DNA from: Aquimonas voraii
GTDB lineage: Bacteria > Pseudomonadota > Gammaproteobacteria > Xanthomonadales > Xanthomonadaceae
Direction: 5' to 3'
Length of the DNA stretch: 64,000 bases
Assembly: GCF_900101825.1 (NCBI RefSeq)
Contig: NZ_FNAG01000004.1
Location: 1-64,000, forward strand
Below are positions 16,982 through 28,668 of the stretch, one piece after another; position 1 is the first letter of the stretch, and each line of letters opens with the position of its first letter. The notes beneath the pieces were generated by a model that worked only from the letters and a program-made list of their open reading frames with translations, was not told the origin of the DNA and searched no databases. Both the position numbers and the translations under genes were made by a program.

Positions 16982-17842
16982 TCAATACGCGGTCAACCAC
17001 CCGCTGCGCGACGCCTCCTGCCCGGTCACCACGCGCTGGTACAGGCGACGCAATTCCATGCTGATCGGATTGGCGCCCAGCTCGCGCGCATCCAGCCAGC
17101 CGACCTGGGCGATCTCGGCCGAGGTGCCGGTGAGGAAGATCTCGTCGGCGTCCTTGAGCTCATCCAGCGAGACCGGACGCGAGTCCGCACCCGCCAGCTC
17201 GATCACCGTGGCGCGGGTGATCCCGGGCAGGGCGTCGGGGTGTTCGACGGCGGTGACGCGACCGTCCTTGACCATGAACACGTTCTCGCCGGTGCACTCG
17301 ACCACCCGGCCCTGCGCGTCGGTGAACAGAGCCTCGCCAAAGCCGCGCGAGGTCGCCTCGCGCTTGGCCAGGATCGAATTGACGTAGGCGCCGCAGAGCT
17401 TCAGTGGCGGAATCGCGGCCGCGGTGTTGCGCCGGTAGGGGCTGTGGGTGAGCTTGACCCGTTCGCTGCCGAGATGCGGCTTCCACGGCATCGAAGCCAC
17501 CAGCACGTCCTCGCCCAGCACTTCGACATCCAGCCCGAGGCCGCCGCGCGCATAGGTCGCCAGCGGGCGGATATAGGCGTCGCGGTGCCGGTTCTCGCGC
17601 AGCACGGCGAGCGTCGCCGCCTCGAATTCGCTGATCGAGAACCTGATGCCCAGCGCCTCGCAGCCGCGGGCCATGCGATCGAGGTGATCGCGCAGGCGGA
17701 ACACCGCGGCGCCATCCGGCGTGGCGTAGGCGCGGATGCCCTCGAACACGCCGGTACCGTAGTGCAGGCCGTGGGCCAGCGGGTGGATGCCGATCTCGTC
17801 GACGCGGACGATGTCGCCGTTGTACCAGAGGCTCAGGGACAT
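16982..17842 (-). CDS. ilvE: branched-chain amino-acid aminotransferase
   Basis: A 286-residue fold-type IV PLP aminotransferase catalysing the last step of Ile, Leu and Val synthesis (transfer from glutamate to the 2-keto acids). Family signs are LWYNGDIVRVDEIGIHPLAH, FEGIRAYATPDG and IRPLATYARGGLG. The probable PLP lysine is Lys148 in PPLKLCGAYVNS, followed by ECTGENVFMVKDG and the phosphate-binding ITRATVIELA. The start at 17842 overlaps the end of ilvM by ten bases, so translation is likely coupled. It is the last gene of the ilv operon. Confidence 0.93.
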   Translation of the reverse strand: MSLSLWYNGDIVRVDEIGIHPLAHGLHYGTGVFEGIRAYATPDGAAVFRLRDHLDRMARGCEALGIRFSISEFEAATLAVLRENRHRDAYIRPLATYARGGLGLDVEVLGEDVLVASMPWKPHLGSERVKLTHSPYRRNTAAAIPPLKLCGAYVNSILAKREATSRGFGEALFTDAQGRVVECTGENVFMVKDGRVTAVEHPDALPGITRATVIELAGADSRPVSLDELKDADEIFLTGTSAEIAQVGWLDARELGANPISMELRRLYQRVVTGQEASRSGWLTAY

Positions 17843-18069
17843 TCGGCCACCTCCACTTTCAGACAGTCGTAGAGCTTTTCCATCTGCCGGCACAGGCCTT
17901 CGGGCGGACGTTCGCCGGAAAGGGTCAGCTGCAGGCGCCAGGCTTCGTCATCGCCCTGGCGCTGGCCTTCGATGGCCAGCGGCGTGTAGCCGCGGCGCTC
18001 GGCCGTGCCCAGCACGCGCAGCAGCGCGCCTTCGGCAGGGCGCAGGGTCAGGTCAAGCCGGAATCGCAT
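17833..18069 (-). CDS. ilvM: acetolactate synthase small subunit (ACT domain)
   Basis: A 78-residue ACT-domain regulatory subunit of IlvM type. It begins [20 protein letters not shown], with the ACT pattern of a strand followed by a helix (AERRGYTPLAIEG) and a second half LQLTLSGERPPEGLCRQM. Its role is to activate and give feedback control to the IlvG large subunit. The gene overlaps the end of ilvG by 17 bases and ilvE by ten, giving tightly coupled translation. Being short it has only one ACT repeat, as in IlvM and unlike the long IlvH. Confidence 0.9.
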   Translation of the reverse strand: MRFRLDLTLRPAEGALLRVLGTAERRGYTPLAIEGQRQGDDEAWRLQLTLSGERPPEGLCRQMEKLYDCLKVEVAECP

Positions 18070-19819
18070 GGGCTTCGGTCTCGTCCAGCATGGTGGCGTT
18101 GCTGTGGTTGGGCGGCACCAGCGGCCAGACGTTGGCGCGGGCGTCGATGATCACGTGCAGCAGGGCCGGGCCCGGGGTCGCCATCAGCTCGCGCAGCGCG
18201 GCCTCGGTGTCCTCGCGGCGCTCAAGGCGCACGGCCGGGATGCCGAACACGCGGGTGAGCGCGGCGAAGTCGGGGTTGTCGGAGAGGTCGATCTCGCTGA
18301 AGTTCTTCGCGAAAAAGAGTTCTTGCCACTGGCGGACCATGCCCAGCGAACTGTTGTCCAGCAGCACCATCTTGATCGGCAGCTTGCAGCGCGCGACGGT
18401 GGCCAGCTCCTGGATGTTCATCATGATGCTGCCGTCGCCGGAGACCAGCACGACGGGCCGATCCGGGCAGCCGAACTGCGCGCCCATGGCTGCCGGCAGG
18501 CCGAAGCCCATGGTGCCCAGCGCGCCCGAGGTCAGATGGTTGCGCGGATGGTGGAAGCGCCAGTGCTGGGCCACCCACATCTGGTGCTGGCCGACATCGC
18601 AGGCGACCACGGTATCGGGCGGCATCAGCTCGGACAGGCGCTTCAGCAGGGCGGGGGCGTACACGCCCTTGCCCGGCGCGTCGTAGCGCGGCGCGCAGCC
18701 CGCGCGCATGCGCTGGCAGCGCTGCTGCCAGTCCTCGCAGTTGCTGCGTGCCGAGGCCAGCCCGCGCAGCGCGTCGCGCAGGTCGCCATACAGCGGCACG
18801 TCGGCATGGCGCAGCTTGCTGATCTCGGCCGGGTCGGCATCCAGATGGATGACCCGCGCGTTGGGCGCGAACTCGCTGAGCTTGCCGGTGGCGCGGTCGT
18901 CGAAACGGGCGCCGACGCAGATCAGCAGATCGCATTCCTGCACGGCCGTGTTCGCCGCGCGGGTGCCGTGCATGCCCAGCATGCCGATCAGGTAGGGATG
19001 GTCGGGCGGCAGGTTGCCTTGGCCGCGCAGAGTCTGCACCGTCGGCAGACGGGCCGATTCGACAAAGGCGCGGAACTCGGCGACCGCATCGCCCAGCACC
19101 ACGCCCTGGCCGGCGTAGACCACCGGCCGCTCGGCGGACGCGATGGCGGCAATCGCCTCGATCAGGCGCGCGGCCGAGGGCTGCGGCAGGGTGTCGGCCA
19201 CGGACGGCGACAGCGGCCGCAGGTGCTGTGCCGGGGCGTTCTGCACGTCCTTCGGAAAGTCGATCAGCACCGGGCCGGGACGGCCGCTCTTGGCGATGCG
19301 GAAGGCCTCGTGCACGACTCGCGGCATGTCCTCGATCGAGCGCAGCAGGAAGCTGTGCTTCACGATCGGCAGGGTCATGCCATAGACGTCCAGCTCCTGG
19401 AAGGCATCGGTGCCCATCAAGGTGGTGGGCACCTGGCCGGTCAGCACCACCATCGGCACCGAATCCAGAAAGGCATCGGCGATGCCGGTGACCAGGTTGG
19501 ACGCCCCCGGGCCCGAGGTGGCCACGCACACCCCGACCTTGCCGGAGGCGCGCGCGAAGCCGTTGGCGGCCAGCGCCGCACCCTGCTCGTGGCGGACCAG
19601 GATGTGGCGCATCGAGGAGCCGGTGAGCGCGTCGTAGAAGGGCATGATCGCGCCGCCCGGGTAGCCGAACAGCACCTCGGTGCCTTCGGCCTCAAGGCAG
19701 CGGGCCATCAGTTCGGCACCGTTCTTGGCGGGCTTGAAGGCCGCCGCCGCAATCGGCGCGGCGGCGGGTTCGGCCGACGCGCCAGACGCGTCCAGGCTGT
19801 GGGCGGCGCGGGCGTTCAT
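18053..19819 (-). CDS. ilvG: acetolactate synthase large subunit
   Basis: A 588-residue ThDP-dependent acetohydroxyacid synthase. The start at 19819 overlaps the ilvC stop in an ATGA arrangement. The N-terminal domain has [18 protein letters not shown] and the catalytic Glu in [41 protein letters not shown] and the FAD-binding region around [12 protein letters not shown]-like [13 protein letters not shown] come next. The ThDP/Mg motif is [17 protein letters not shown] ending [13 protein letters not shown]. About 35 extra Ala-rich residues precede the conserved core. It makes acetolactate (Val, Leu) and acetohydroxybutyrate (Ile) with IlvM. Confidence 0.93.
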   Translation of the reverse strand: MNARAAHSLDASGASAEPAAAPIAAAAFKPAKNGAELMARCLEAEGTEVLFGYPGGAIMPFYDALTGSSMRHILVRHEQGAALAANGFARASGKVGVCVATSGPGASNLVTGIADAFLDSVPMVVLTGQVPTTLMGTDAFQELDVYGMTLPIVKHSFLLRSIEDMPRVVHEAFRIAKSGRPGPVLIDFPKDVQNAPAQHLRPLSPSVADTLPQPSAARLIEAIAAIASAERPVVYAGQGVVLGDAVAEFRAFVESARLPTVQTLRGQGNLPPDHPYLIGMLGMHGTRAANTAVQECDLLICVGARFDDRATGKLSEFAPNARVIHLDADPAEISKLRHADVPLYGDLRDALRGLASARSNCEDWQQRCQRMRAGCAPRYDAPGKGVYAPALLKRLSELMPPDTVVACDVGQHQMWVAQHWRFHHPRNHLTSGALGTMGFGLPAAMGAQFGCPDRPVVLVSGDGSIMMNIQELATVARCKLPIKMVLLDNSSLGMVRQWQELFFAKNFSEIDLSDNPDFAALTRVFGIPAVRLERREDTEAALRELMATPGPALLHVIIDARANVWPLVPPNHSNATMLDETEAHAIPA

Positions 19820-20838
19820 GCGGCGGCGTCCTGCGGTTTGGTGGCGGCGTCGGCGGCTTTCGGCGCGGCATTCAGCCAGGCCATTTCGGCGCGCAGGGTC
19901 TTGCCGATCTTCTCGATCGGGTGATCCAGATCGGCCTGCTTCAGGCGCTGGTACTCGGGGTTGCCGGCCTTGTACTCGGCGATCCACTGGCGCGCGAAGG
20001 TGCCGTCCTGGATCTCGGTCAGGATGTCCTTCATGCGCGCCTTGGTGCCAGCATCGATCACGCGCGGGCCGCGGGTCAGGTCGCCGTACTGCGCGGTCTC
20101 GCTGATGAACTCGTGCATGCGGGTCAGGCCGCCGTCGTAGAGCAGATCGACGATCAGCTTCAGCTCGTGCAGGCACTCGTAGTAGGCGATCTCCGGCTGG
20201 TAGCCGGCTTCGACCAGAGTCTCCCAGCCGGCGAGCACCAGCTTCGTCGCGCCACCGCAGAGCACCGCCTGTTCGCCGAACAGATCGGTTTCGGTCTCTT
20301 CCTTGAAGGTGGTCTTGATCGCCTTGGCGCGCGCGCCGCCGACGCCGGCGCAGTAGGCCAGGGCCAGCGGCTCGGCCTTGCCCGAACGGTCGGCATGGAC
20401 GGCGTAGACGCAGGGCACGCCGCGGCCGATCTCGAATTCGCGGCGCACCAGCGCGCCCGGGCCCTTGGGCGCGACCAGGATCACGTCAAGATCCTCGCGC
20501 GGGGTGATTTCGCCGTAGTGCACGTTCAGGCCGTGCGCGAACAGCAGGCAGGCGCCTTGTCGGATGTTCGGCTCGATGTGCTCGCGATACAGCTGCGGCT
20601 GCACCATGTCCGGCGTCAGCACGGCGATCAGGCCCGCTTCGCGGATCGCGTCTGCCGGCGACTTGACGGTGAAGCCATCCGCTTTCGCCTTGGCCTCGGT
20701 CGGGCCGCCCGGGCGCAGGCCGATGATGACGTCGGCGCCGGAGTCGCGCAGGTTGAGGGCGTGGGCGCGGCCCTGGCTGCCGTAGCCGATGATGGCGACG
20801 CGGGGCAGGGTGGCGGCGGGATTGTTCGGCTGGCTCAT
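19816..20838 (-). CDS. ilvC: ketol-acid reductoisomerase
   Basis: A 340-residue class I KARI, which isomerises and reduces acetolactate or acetohydroxybutyrate with NADPH and Mg2+. The Rossmann motif is [20 protein letters not shown]. The sequence [22 protein letters not shown] and [16 protein letters not shown] follows. The C-terminal knotted domain carries the metal-binding [17 protein letters not shown] and [35 protein letters not shown] is also present. The start has GGAACC a short distance upstream (AAGGAACCGACGATG). It sits 73 bases after ilvD and overlaps ilvG. Confidence 0.95.
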   Translation of the reverse strand: MSQPNNPAATLPRVAIIGYGSQGRAHALNLRDSGADVIIGLRPGGPTEAKAKADGFTVKSPADAIREAGLIAVLTPDMVQPQLYREHIEPNIRQGACLLFAHGLNVHYGEITPREDLDVILVAPKGPGALVRREFEIGRGVPCVYAVHADRSGKAEPLALAYCAGVGGARAKAIKTTFKEETETDLFGEQAVLCGGATKLVLAGWETLVEAGYQPEIAYYECLHELKLIVDLLYDGGLTRMHEFISETAQYGDLTRGPRVIDAGTKARMKDILTEIQDGTFARQWIAEYKAGNPEYQRLKQADLDHPIEKIGKTLRAEMAWLNAAPKAADAATKPQDAAA

Positions 20839-20911
20839 CGTCGGTTCCTTGGAAGGGCGGTGCGGTGGTGGGGGTGGGTCGTTCGCGGGGGCGAGGTTCG
20901 GGGCGTCGGCT

Positions 20912-22555
20912 TCAGCCGGTGGTGATTGCGCCGCGCGAAGCGGAGCTGACCAGTCGGGCGTACTTGGCGAGCACGCCGGTGTCGACGCGCGCAGCGATAC
21001 GGGCAGGGATGCGGCGCGACAGGTCGGCGGTGGTTTCCAGCACGCGCCGATCGACGTCGATGATCACGGTGTCGCCGTCGGCCAGCTGGGCGATCGGGCC
21101 ACCGCGCGCGGCCTCGGGGCTGGCGTGGCCGACCATGAAGCCGTGGGTGGCGCCGCTGAAACGGCCATCGGTGATCAGCGCGACCTCGTTGCCCAGGCCC
21201 TGGCCGACCAGGGCCGCGGTGACCGCCAGCATCTCGCGCATGCCGGGTCCGCCGGCCGGGCCCTCGAAGCGGATCACCACGATGTCGCCGGCTTGGATCT
21301 CGCGCGCCTGCACGGCGGCAAAGGCGGCGTCTTCGGAATCGAAGACCTTGGCCGGGCCCTCGTGGCGGCGGCGGCCATGGCCGGCCAGCTTGACGATGCA
21401 GCCCTCGGGCGCGAGGTTGCCGTAGAGGATCGAATAGCCGCCGCTGGGCTTCAGCGGATTGCTCAGCGGGCGAACGGCATCCTGGTTCGGATCGCCTGCC
21501 GGCGCGGCATCGATCTCGGCGAAGAAACTGCGGCCGGTCACCGTCGGCGCATCGGCCAGCAGGCCCGCGGCCTTCATCTCGCGGGCCACCAGCGCGGTGC
21601 CGCCCAGGGTGTAGAGCTCGGCGGCGGTGTAGCGTCCGCCGGGCTTGAGGTCGGCGATCACCGGCACTTCGGAGGCCGCCTGGAACTCTTCCAGATCGAA
21701 GGCCACGCCGGCTTCGTGCGCGATCGCCAGCAGGTGCAGCGCGGCATTGGTCGAGCCGGCGGTGGCCGAGACCGCGCGCGCGGCGTTGCGCAGGCTGTCG
21801 GCGGTGATGATCTCGCGCGGCAGCGGCCCATGGTTCGCGAACAGGCGCATCACCTGCTCGCCGCAGGCCTGGGCCGCGTCGCGCTTTTCCGGCGCAGGCG
21901 CGGGGATGTCGTTCAGGCCCATCGGCGACAGGCCTAGGAAGGTCATCACCATCGCCATCGTGTTGGCGGTGAACTGGCCGCCGCAGGCGCCGGCGCCGGG
22001 GCAGGCTTTCTTCTCGACTTCGAGCAGCTCGGCCTCGTCGATGCGCCCGGCCGAGTGCGCGCCGACCGCCTCGAACACGTCCTGGATGGTGATCGCCTTG
22101 TCCTTGCAGCGGCCGGGCAGGATCGTGCCGCCGTACAGGATCAGGCCGGGCAGGTTGAGCCGGCCCAGCGCCATTGCCGCGGCCGGGATGGTCTTGTCGC
22201 AGCCGACCAGCAGGACCACGGCGTCCAGACAGTGGCCGCGCACGGCCAGCTCGATCGAGTCCGCAATCACTTCGCGCGAGGGCAGCGAGGCGCGCATGCC
22301 GTCCGAACCCATGGCGATGCCGTCGGTGACGGCAATCGTGTTGAACTCGATCGGCGTGCCGCCGCCGCGCCGGATGCCGGTGCCGACGTGCTCGGCCAGC
22401 TCGCGCAGGTTGATGTTGCAGGGGCTGACGTCGGACCAGGTGTGAACCACCGCCACCAGCGGCTTTGCGATCGCAGCGTCGTCCAGGCCTGTGGCGCGCA
22501 GCATGGCGCGGGCGGGGGCACGGGCGGGACCGGTCTTGATGGCGTCGCTTTGCAC
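20912..22555 (-). CDS. ilvD: dihydroxy-acid dehydratase
   Basis: A 547-residue Fe-S dehydratase (IlvD/Edd family) that forms the 2-keto acids of Ile and Val. Cluster ligands are visible in [21 protein letters not shown] and [33 protein letters not shown] and [19 protein letters not shown] are also family hallmarks. I chose the GTG at 22555 (AGGA eight or nine bases upstream, product [18 protein letters not shown]). A TTG at 22597 falls inside the attenuator's T tract and would give an atypical N-terminus. First structural gene of the operon. Confidence 0.92.
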   Translation of the reverse strand: MQSDAIKTGPARAPARAMLRATGLDDAAIAKPLVAVVHTWSDVSPCNINLRELAEHVGTGIRRGGGTPIEFNTIAVTDGIAMGSDGMRASLPSREVIADSIELAVRGHCLDAVVLLVGCDKTIPAAAMALGRLNLPGLILYGGTILPGRCKDKAITIQDVFEAVGAHSAGRIDEAELLEVEKKACPGAGACGGQFTANTMAMVMTFLGLSPMGLNDIPAPAPEKRDAAQACGEQVMRLFANHGPLPREIITADSLRNAARAVSATAGSTNAALHLLAIAHEAGVAFDLEEFQAASEVPVIADLKPGGRYTAAELYTLGGTALVAREMKAAGLLADAPTVTGRSFFAEIDAAPAGDPNQDAVRPLSNPLKPSGGYSILYGNLAPEGCIVKLAGHGRRRHEGPAKVFDSEDAAFAAVQAREIQAGDIVVIRFEGPAGGPGMREMLAVTAALVGQGLGNEVALITDGRFSGATHGFMVGHASPEAARGGPIAQLADGDTVIIDVDRRVLETTADLSRRIPARIAARVDTGVLAKYARLVSSASRGAITTG

Positions 22556-22598
22556 GGGGGGAATCCTGGTGGCGGTGGAGGGGTGGAAGGCGGGCAAG

Positions 22599-22632
22599 AA
22601 AAAACCCCGCCTCGTTGCCGGGGCGGGGTTTT
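22599..22632 (-). terminator. ilv attenuator terminator
   Basis: On the minus strand AAAACCCCGCC, a short loop and GGCGGGGTTTTTTC form an intrinsic terminator between the leader peptide stop (22685) and the ilvD start (22555). A smaller hairpin GCCTG/CAGGC (22651-22664) precedes it. The 3' part of the leader coding region (CCCGGCGCGGG) could pair with the CCCCGCCCCGG arm as an antiterminator; that pairing is my inference. Confidence 0.85.
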
Positions 22633-22684
22633 CGGTGTTTTCGGATCCTGGCCTGCTCTCAGGCTGTCTTCGGACCGTACTTTC

Positions 22685-22828
22685 CTATCCCGCGCCGGGT
22701 GGCAGGCCAATAAGAAGTACGAGTACGAGGAGCGCCAGCGCTGCCGCTGCGATGCGCGCATTCGTCGCCTGCACCTGGGCGGTGCGGGGGATCGCGAGAG
22801 CGCGGGGGCGGGTGGGCTGGCGGTTCAT
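22685..22828 (-). CDS. ilvL: ilv operon leader peptide
   Basis: A 47-codon open frame upstream of ilvD: it starts ATG at 22828 and ends TAG at 22685. Near its end it reads AALALLVLVLLIGLPPGAG, a run of seven Leu, two Val and one Ile within twelve codons. The terminator at 22599-22632 follows. This is the layout of ribosome-mediated attenuation as in the enterobacterial ilvGMEDA leader: stalling for lack of Leu/Val/Ile-tRNA would prevent terminator formation. No ribosome binding site precedes the ATG, and a -35-like TTGACA lies so close that the transcript may be nearly leaderless. Confidence 0.82.
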   Translation of the reverse strand: MNRQPTRPRALAIPRTAQVQATNARIAAAALALLVLVLLIGLPPGAG

Positions 22829-22836
22829 GCGCTGCA

Positions 22837-22865
22837 GCAAAACACAGGCTTTCGCGAAGTGTCAA
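22837..22865 (-). promoter_or_regulatory. candidate ilv promoter
   Basis: On the minus strand TTGACA (22860-22865) is followed after 17 bases by TTTTGC (22837-22842), a perfect -35 with a weak -10. The start site would fall near 22830, two bases before the leader peptide ATG. Confidence 0.4.
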
Positions 22866-22993
22866 CGGCTGAAACGACATTAGGCCGAGACTTTCGTCGA
22901 AGCCTTTCGACTCCGCGCGCACATCGCAGCGTGCGTTCACGCGGCCGAGGCCCGCGCCTCTACACTGGCTCAGGCATTGCAAGGAGACCGCCC

Positions 22994-24001
22994 ATGTCCA
23001 GCCCGATCTCGAAGCCCCGACGTCTCGCCCTCATCGCTGCGCCCTTGATCGGCCTGCCGCTGCTGGCGGTCCTTGGCCTCATGTGGTGGTGGGACAAAGA
23101 GCCCGATGTCTTCGACGTGGTTGTCCACGCCAAGGCGCGTTCCGCAGAGCGCGGCCAGCCGGTGGTGGTGGGCACGGTCAGCACCGAGACCTTGATCCGC
23201 GTCGCCGAGACCCTGCTCGACAAGCGTGGCGGTTACCTGAGCAACGACAAGCTGCCGCCGGGCTCGATCATGGACAACCTGCCCAACTGGGAATTCGGCG
23301 CGTTGGTGCAGACCCGCGATTTCGCCAAAGCCTTCCGCAACGAGTTCAGCCGCTCGCAGACCCAGAGCACCGAGGACGCCGACCTGCTGGAAGCCGACCC
23401 GCTGTTCTCCACCCCCTCCGACCGCTGGCTGCTGCCTGCGTCCGAGAGCCAGTACCGCAAGGCGATCGGCCACGTCGAGGGCTATCTCGACCGGCTCTCG
23501 GACAGCGATCCCTACTCGGCACAGTTCTATGCGCGCGCCGACAACCTCGCCGACTGGCTGGCCGTGGTCGAGAAGCGGCTGGGCTCGCTGTCGCAGCGGC
23601 TGTCGGCCAGCGTCGGCCAGATCCGAATCGACACCGACCGCGCCGGCGACCGCAGCGCCACCCAGAGCACCCCGGGCGTGTCGCCGCGGATGGTGCAGAC
23701 GCCATGGACCGAGATCGACGACGTGTTCTACGAGGCGCGCGGCACGACCTGGGCCCTGCTGCATTTCCTGCGCGCGGTCGAGCACGACTTCGAGCCGGTG
23801 CTGCGCGACAAGAACGCCCTGGTCAGCCTCCGCCAGATCATCCGCGAGCTGGAGGAAAGCCAGCACCCGCTCGGCAGTCCGATCGTGCTGAACGGTTCGC
23901 CCTTCGGCTTCTTCGCCAACCATTCGCTGGTGATGGCCAACTACGTTTCGCGCGCCAACGCTGCGGTGATCGATCTGCGCCAGCTGCTGGAGCGCGGCTG
24001 A
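22994..24001 (+). CDS. DUF2333 family membrane-anchored protein
   Basis: A 335-residue protein of the DUF2333 family, found in gammaproteobacteria. An N-terminal hydrophobic helix (LALIAAPLIGLPLLAVLGLMW, residues about 11-31) anchors a periplasmic domain. Recognised stretches are TLIRVAETLLDKRGGYLSND, PNWEFGALVQTRDFAK and FYARADNLADWLAVVEKRLG. FYEARGTTWALLHFLRAVE is another. The start has AAGGAG ten bases upstream. The function of the family is not established. It is transcribed divergently from the ilv leader, and the diguanylate cyclase gene begins one base after its stop codon, so both are likely one transcript. Confidence 0.85.
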   Translation: MSSPISKPRRLALIAAPLIGLPLLAVLGLMWWWDKEPDVFDVVVHAKARSAERGQPVVVGTVSTETLIRVAETLLDKRGGYLSNDKLPPGSIMDNLPNWEFGALVQTRDFAKAFRNEFSRSQTQSTEDADLLEADPLFSTPSDRWLLPASESQYRKAIGHVEGYLDRLSDSDPYSAQFYARADNLADWLAVVEKRLGSLSQRLSASVGQIRIDTDRAGDRSATQSTPGVSPRMVQTPWTEIDDVFYEARGTTWALLHFLRAVEHDFEPVLRDKNALVSLRQIIRELEESQHPLGSPIVLNGSPFGFFANHSLVMANYVSRANAAVIDLRQLLERG

Positions 24002-24002
24002 G

Positions 24003-25628
24003 ATGTCGACCCCGCCGCGCTTCGCCGCGCTGTTGCTCCTGCTGCTGGCGCTGTGCCTGCAGACGAGCGGAGTCGCGGCGGGCGAGGCGGTGATCCGCGC
24101 CCACCCGGAATCGGCGGGCGTGCGCAGCCTGCCGGTGGACTGCTCCGACGCCGATACCGATGGCGAAGGCTGGACGCGCCACCGGATCGAGGCGCCGGCG
24201 GTGGGCTGGACCGCCAAACCGGTGGCGGTGCTGGTCAGCGGCATCGCGGTGGATCGCGTGCGCATCACCCAGGGCGATCGCGTCTACTGCGGGCAATACG
24301 GCGATGGTGCGCGCGCGGATTCGCGCTTCCGCACTGGCGTGGGCGGCGTGTTCGTGCCGGCCCAGGGCAGCCGCAATCCCGTGCAGGTGTCCGTCTCTGG
24401 CGCGGTGCTCGACCTGTGGCCGGTGGTGATCGATATCGGCCCGCCGGCCGCCGTACAGCGCGCCGATGCCCTGCGCTTCGCCTTCCGCGTGGCGGTGCTC
24501 GCGATCACCTTCAGCGTGGTGTTCTCGACCGCCCTGGCCTGGGTCGCCTTGCGGGAAGTCGCCCTGGCAAGCCTTTCGGTGAACACGGCGCTGGTGGTGG
24601 TGTGGAGCGCCCTCGTCACGGGGCTGTCGGGATTCCCCGAAGCCTGGCTTCCGGTTGGTGAGGCGCGGCTGCGCCTCCTGCTCAGCTCGCCCCTGCTGGT
24701 GGCGTCCATCACCGTGTTTCTGATGATGACATCGACCCGCCTGCGCACGAACTCGCGGGGCGCACGCCTGATCAGCATGGGCTGCGTCCTCCTGGCGACG
24801 CTGGCTGTGCCCGCCTGGCTGCTGCCATGGCATGCGATTCCCACCTTCGCCGCCTGGGCTGAATTCGGCGTGGCCTTGCTGTTTGGTGGGGTGGTGCTGG
24901 TCTCGCTACCTGGCATGCTGAGGCGCCGCCTGCTGCCGATGGCCAACCTGGTCGGCGCCCTGCCCTTGGCGCTCGTCAGCGCGTCTGGCGTGTTCCTGCC
25001 CTCGCTGCTGGGCGGCTGGAAGGTCGAGGCCTATGTCGCTGGCGCCGCCTGGATCGCCGTGGCTTCGAGCTCGATGCTGATGATGCGGCTGGCCAGCCTG
25101 CGCCGACAGCGCGATGAAATGCGGGCCTTGGCCGAGACCGATCCACTGACAGGCCTTCCCAACCGTCGGACCGCGATCGCCCGTTTGCAGGGCGAGGTCG
25201 AACGCCGGCGCACGCTGGGCACTGACTTCGGTCTGGTCTTCGTCGACCTCGACAACTTCAAACAGATCAACGACGGTTTCGGCCACAGCGCCGGCGACCG
25301 CGTGCTTGCCGCCGTGGCCCAGCTGCTGCGCGGCCTGGTGCGTGGGAGTGACATCGTGGCGCGGCTGGGCGGTGATGAGTTCGTGCTGATCCTGGTCGGC
25401 GCCGATGTCGCCACCACCGAGCGCTTGGCCGAGCGCGTGCGCGAGCGTATCGAACTGCTGCCGTTGGTGGGCAGCGGCCCCGAGGCGCCGTTGTCCTGCA
25501 CCGCCAGCATCGGCGTGGTCGCCAGCGCCTGGCATCCGGACGCCGGTGCCGAGGAACTGCTGAAGCGCGCCGACGAGGCCATGTACGCCTCGAAGAAGGC
25601 CGGCCGCAACCGGGTGACGCGCGGCTGA
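24003..25628 (+). CDS. membrane diguanylate cyclase (GGDEF)
   Basis: A 541-residue protein that should make cyclic di-GMP. A signal peptide or first helix (residues 1-26) is followed by a periplasmic beta-rich domain to about 155. About six to seven transmembrane helices lie between 160 and 360, and the cytoplasmic GGDEF domain runs from 375. The A-site motif is intact (RLGGDEF, Gly456-Phe460). An RGSD at 447-450, five residues before it, matches the inhibitory I-site RxxD. DPLTGLPNRRTA and DLDNFKQINDGFGH are also canonical. The layout resembles 7TM-DISM sensor cyclases. It starts immediately after the DUF2333 gene. Confidence 0.9.
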   Translation: MSTPPRFAALLLLLLALCLQTSGVAAGEAVIRAHPESAGVRSLPVDCSDADTDGEGWTRHRIEAPAVGWTAKPVAVLVSGIAVDRVRITQGDRVYCGQYGDGARADSRFRTGVGGVFVPAQGSRNPVQVSVSGAVLDLWPVVIDIGPPAAVQRADALRFAFRVAVLAITFSVVFSTALAWVALREVALASLSVNTALVVVWSALVTGLSGFPEAWLPVGEARLRLLLSSPLLVASITVFLMMTSTRLRTNSRGARLISMGCVLLATLAVPAWLLPWHAIPTFAAWAEFGVALLFGGVVLVSLPGMLRRRLLPMANLVGALPLALVSASGVFLPSLLGGWKVEAYVAGAAWIAVASSSMLMMRLASLRRQRDEMRALAETDPLTGLPNRRTAIARLQGEVERRRTLGTDFGLVFVDLDNFKQINDGFGHSAGDRVLAAVAQLLRGLVRGSDIVARLGGDEFVLILVGADVATTERLAERVRERIELLPLVGSGPEAPLSCTASIGVVASAWHPDAGAEELLKRADEAMYASKKAGRNRVTRG

Positions 25629-25858
25629 AGCCCAGTCACTGCTGTCGCGGGCATGCGCGCCGTGACCAGAGCCGGGATTGGAGATTCGGGATTCGGGATT
25701 GGTCAGAGCGGGCGTGCGCCCCGCTGCAAAGGGCCGCCCTGCAGGCGAAGGGCCGCAGGCGGATCTCCCCTTTGGCGCAACCGTAAACGACAACGCCCGG
25801 CCAGGGGCCGGGCGTTGCGTTCATCCGCCGGATCGCTGCGCGGGCGTCCATCGCCGCA
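25629..25858. repeat. GGGATT-type repeat and terminator region
   Basis: Between the convergent cyclase and ppa genes lies GAGCCGGGATTGGAGATTCG, then CGGGATTCGGGATTGG (about 25670-25702), followed by CAGAGCG. It belongs to the same repeat type found twice, in inverted orientation, at 48696-48843. A terminator hairpin follows at 25791-25817. Confidence 0.65.
25791..25817. terminator. convergent terminator hairpin (cyclase / ppa)
   Basis: CAACGCCCGGCC and GGCCGGGCGTTG form a perfect 12-bp stem with a three-base loop, placed between two convergent genes, and may serve both. Confidence 0.7.
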
Positions 25859-26407
25859 TCAGAACTTCGGCTTGTCGTCGCTGCTGTTGTAGCGCTTCAC
25901 CGCGTCCATCAGGATCGCCTTGGCCTCGGCGGCATTGCCCCAGCCGTCCAGCTTGACCCACTTGCCCTTCTCGAGATCCTTGTAGTGCTCGAAGAAGTGG
26001 CCGATGCGCTCCAGCCAGTGTCCCGAGACCTGCTCGATGTCGTTGATGTGGCTGTAGCCGCCGAACACCTTGCCCACCGGCACGGCGAGCAGCTTCTCGT
26101 CCGAGCCTGCCTCGTCGGTCATCTTCAGCACGCCGACCGGACGGCAGCGGATCACCGCGCCGGGGATCAGCGGCAGGGGCAGGATCACCAGCACGTCGGC
26201 CGGGTCGCCATCGCCGCAGAGCGTGTGCGGCACATAGCCGTAGTTGCAGGGATAGCGCATCGGCGTCGACAGGATGCGGTCGACGAAGATCGCGCCGGTG
26301 TCCTTGTCGACCTCGTACTTGACCGGCTCGGCATCCTTGGGAATTTCGATGACGACGTTGATCTCGTTCGGCACATCGCGGCCGGAGGGAACAAGTTCGA
26401 GGCCCAT
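25859..26407 (-). CDS. ppa: inorganic pyrophosphatase
   Basis: A 182-residue family I soluble pyrophosphatase (E. coli enzyme 176). The start at 26407 has AGGAG upstream. The conserved metal-binding motif is LCGDGDPADVLVILP, with YPCNYGYVPHTL before it and CRPVGVLKMTDEAGSDEKLL after it. These supply the acidic residues that hold Mg2+ and pyrophosphate. It ends GWGNAAEAKAILMDAVKRY. It hydrolyses pyrophosphate from biosynthesis in the cytoplasm. The gene next upstream on the same strand encodes a membrane pyrophosphatase, so two pyrophosphate-consuming enzymes sit side by side. Confidence 0.96.
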   Translation of the reverse strand: MGLELVPSGRDVPNEINVVIEIPKDAEPVKYEVDKDTGAIFVDRILSTPMRYPCNYGYVPHTLCGDGDPADVLVILPLPLIPGAVIRCRPVGVLKMTDEAGSDEKLLAVPVGKVFGGYSHINDIEQVSGHWLERIGHFFEHYKDLEKGKWVKLDGWGNAAEAKAILMDAVKRYNSSDDKPKF

Positions 26408-26581
26408 GGCTGGCTCCTGCGGGGGTAGGGAAGAAAGTCGGAAGCGGGTCAGGCCCGGCACCCGGGGCATTCCACGAGGCCCCGTCAGCCAGAGCCACCC
26501 TGATTGAAGGGCCACCCGCGCGGCGCGAAGGATACGGGATCGGCTGCTGCGGCGCACCAAGACATCGGTCGAGCCCCAACG

Positions 26582-26610
26582 CACGCGGCCCGCACAAGGC
26601 GGGCCGCGTG
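26582..26610. terminator. hairpin downstream of hppA
   Basis: CACGCGGCCCGC and GCGGGCCGCGTG form a 12-bp perfect stem with loop ACAAG, 25 bases after the hppA stop. No T tract follows, so termination strength is uncertain. Confidence 0.6.
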
Positions 26611-26634
26611 GGGGTCAAACGCTGATGGCAGCGC

Positions 26635-28668
<2,034 letters not shown>

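Noticed and set aside
22556-22597. TTG start for ilvD at 22597
   Set aside because: It falls in the terminator T tract and gives a non-family N-terminus; the GTG at 22555 has a ribosome binding site and gives a typical product.
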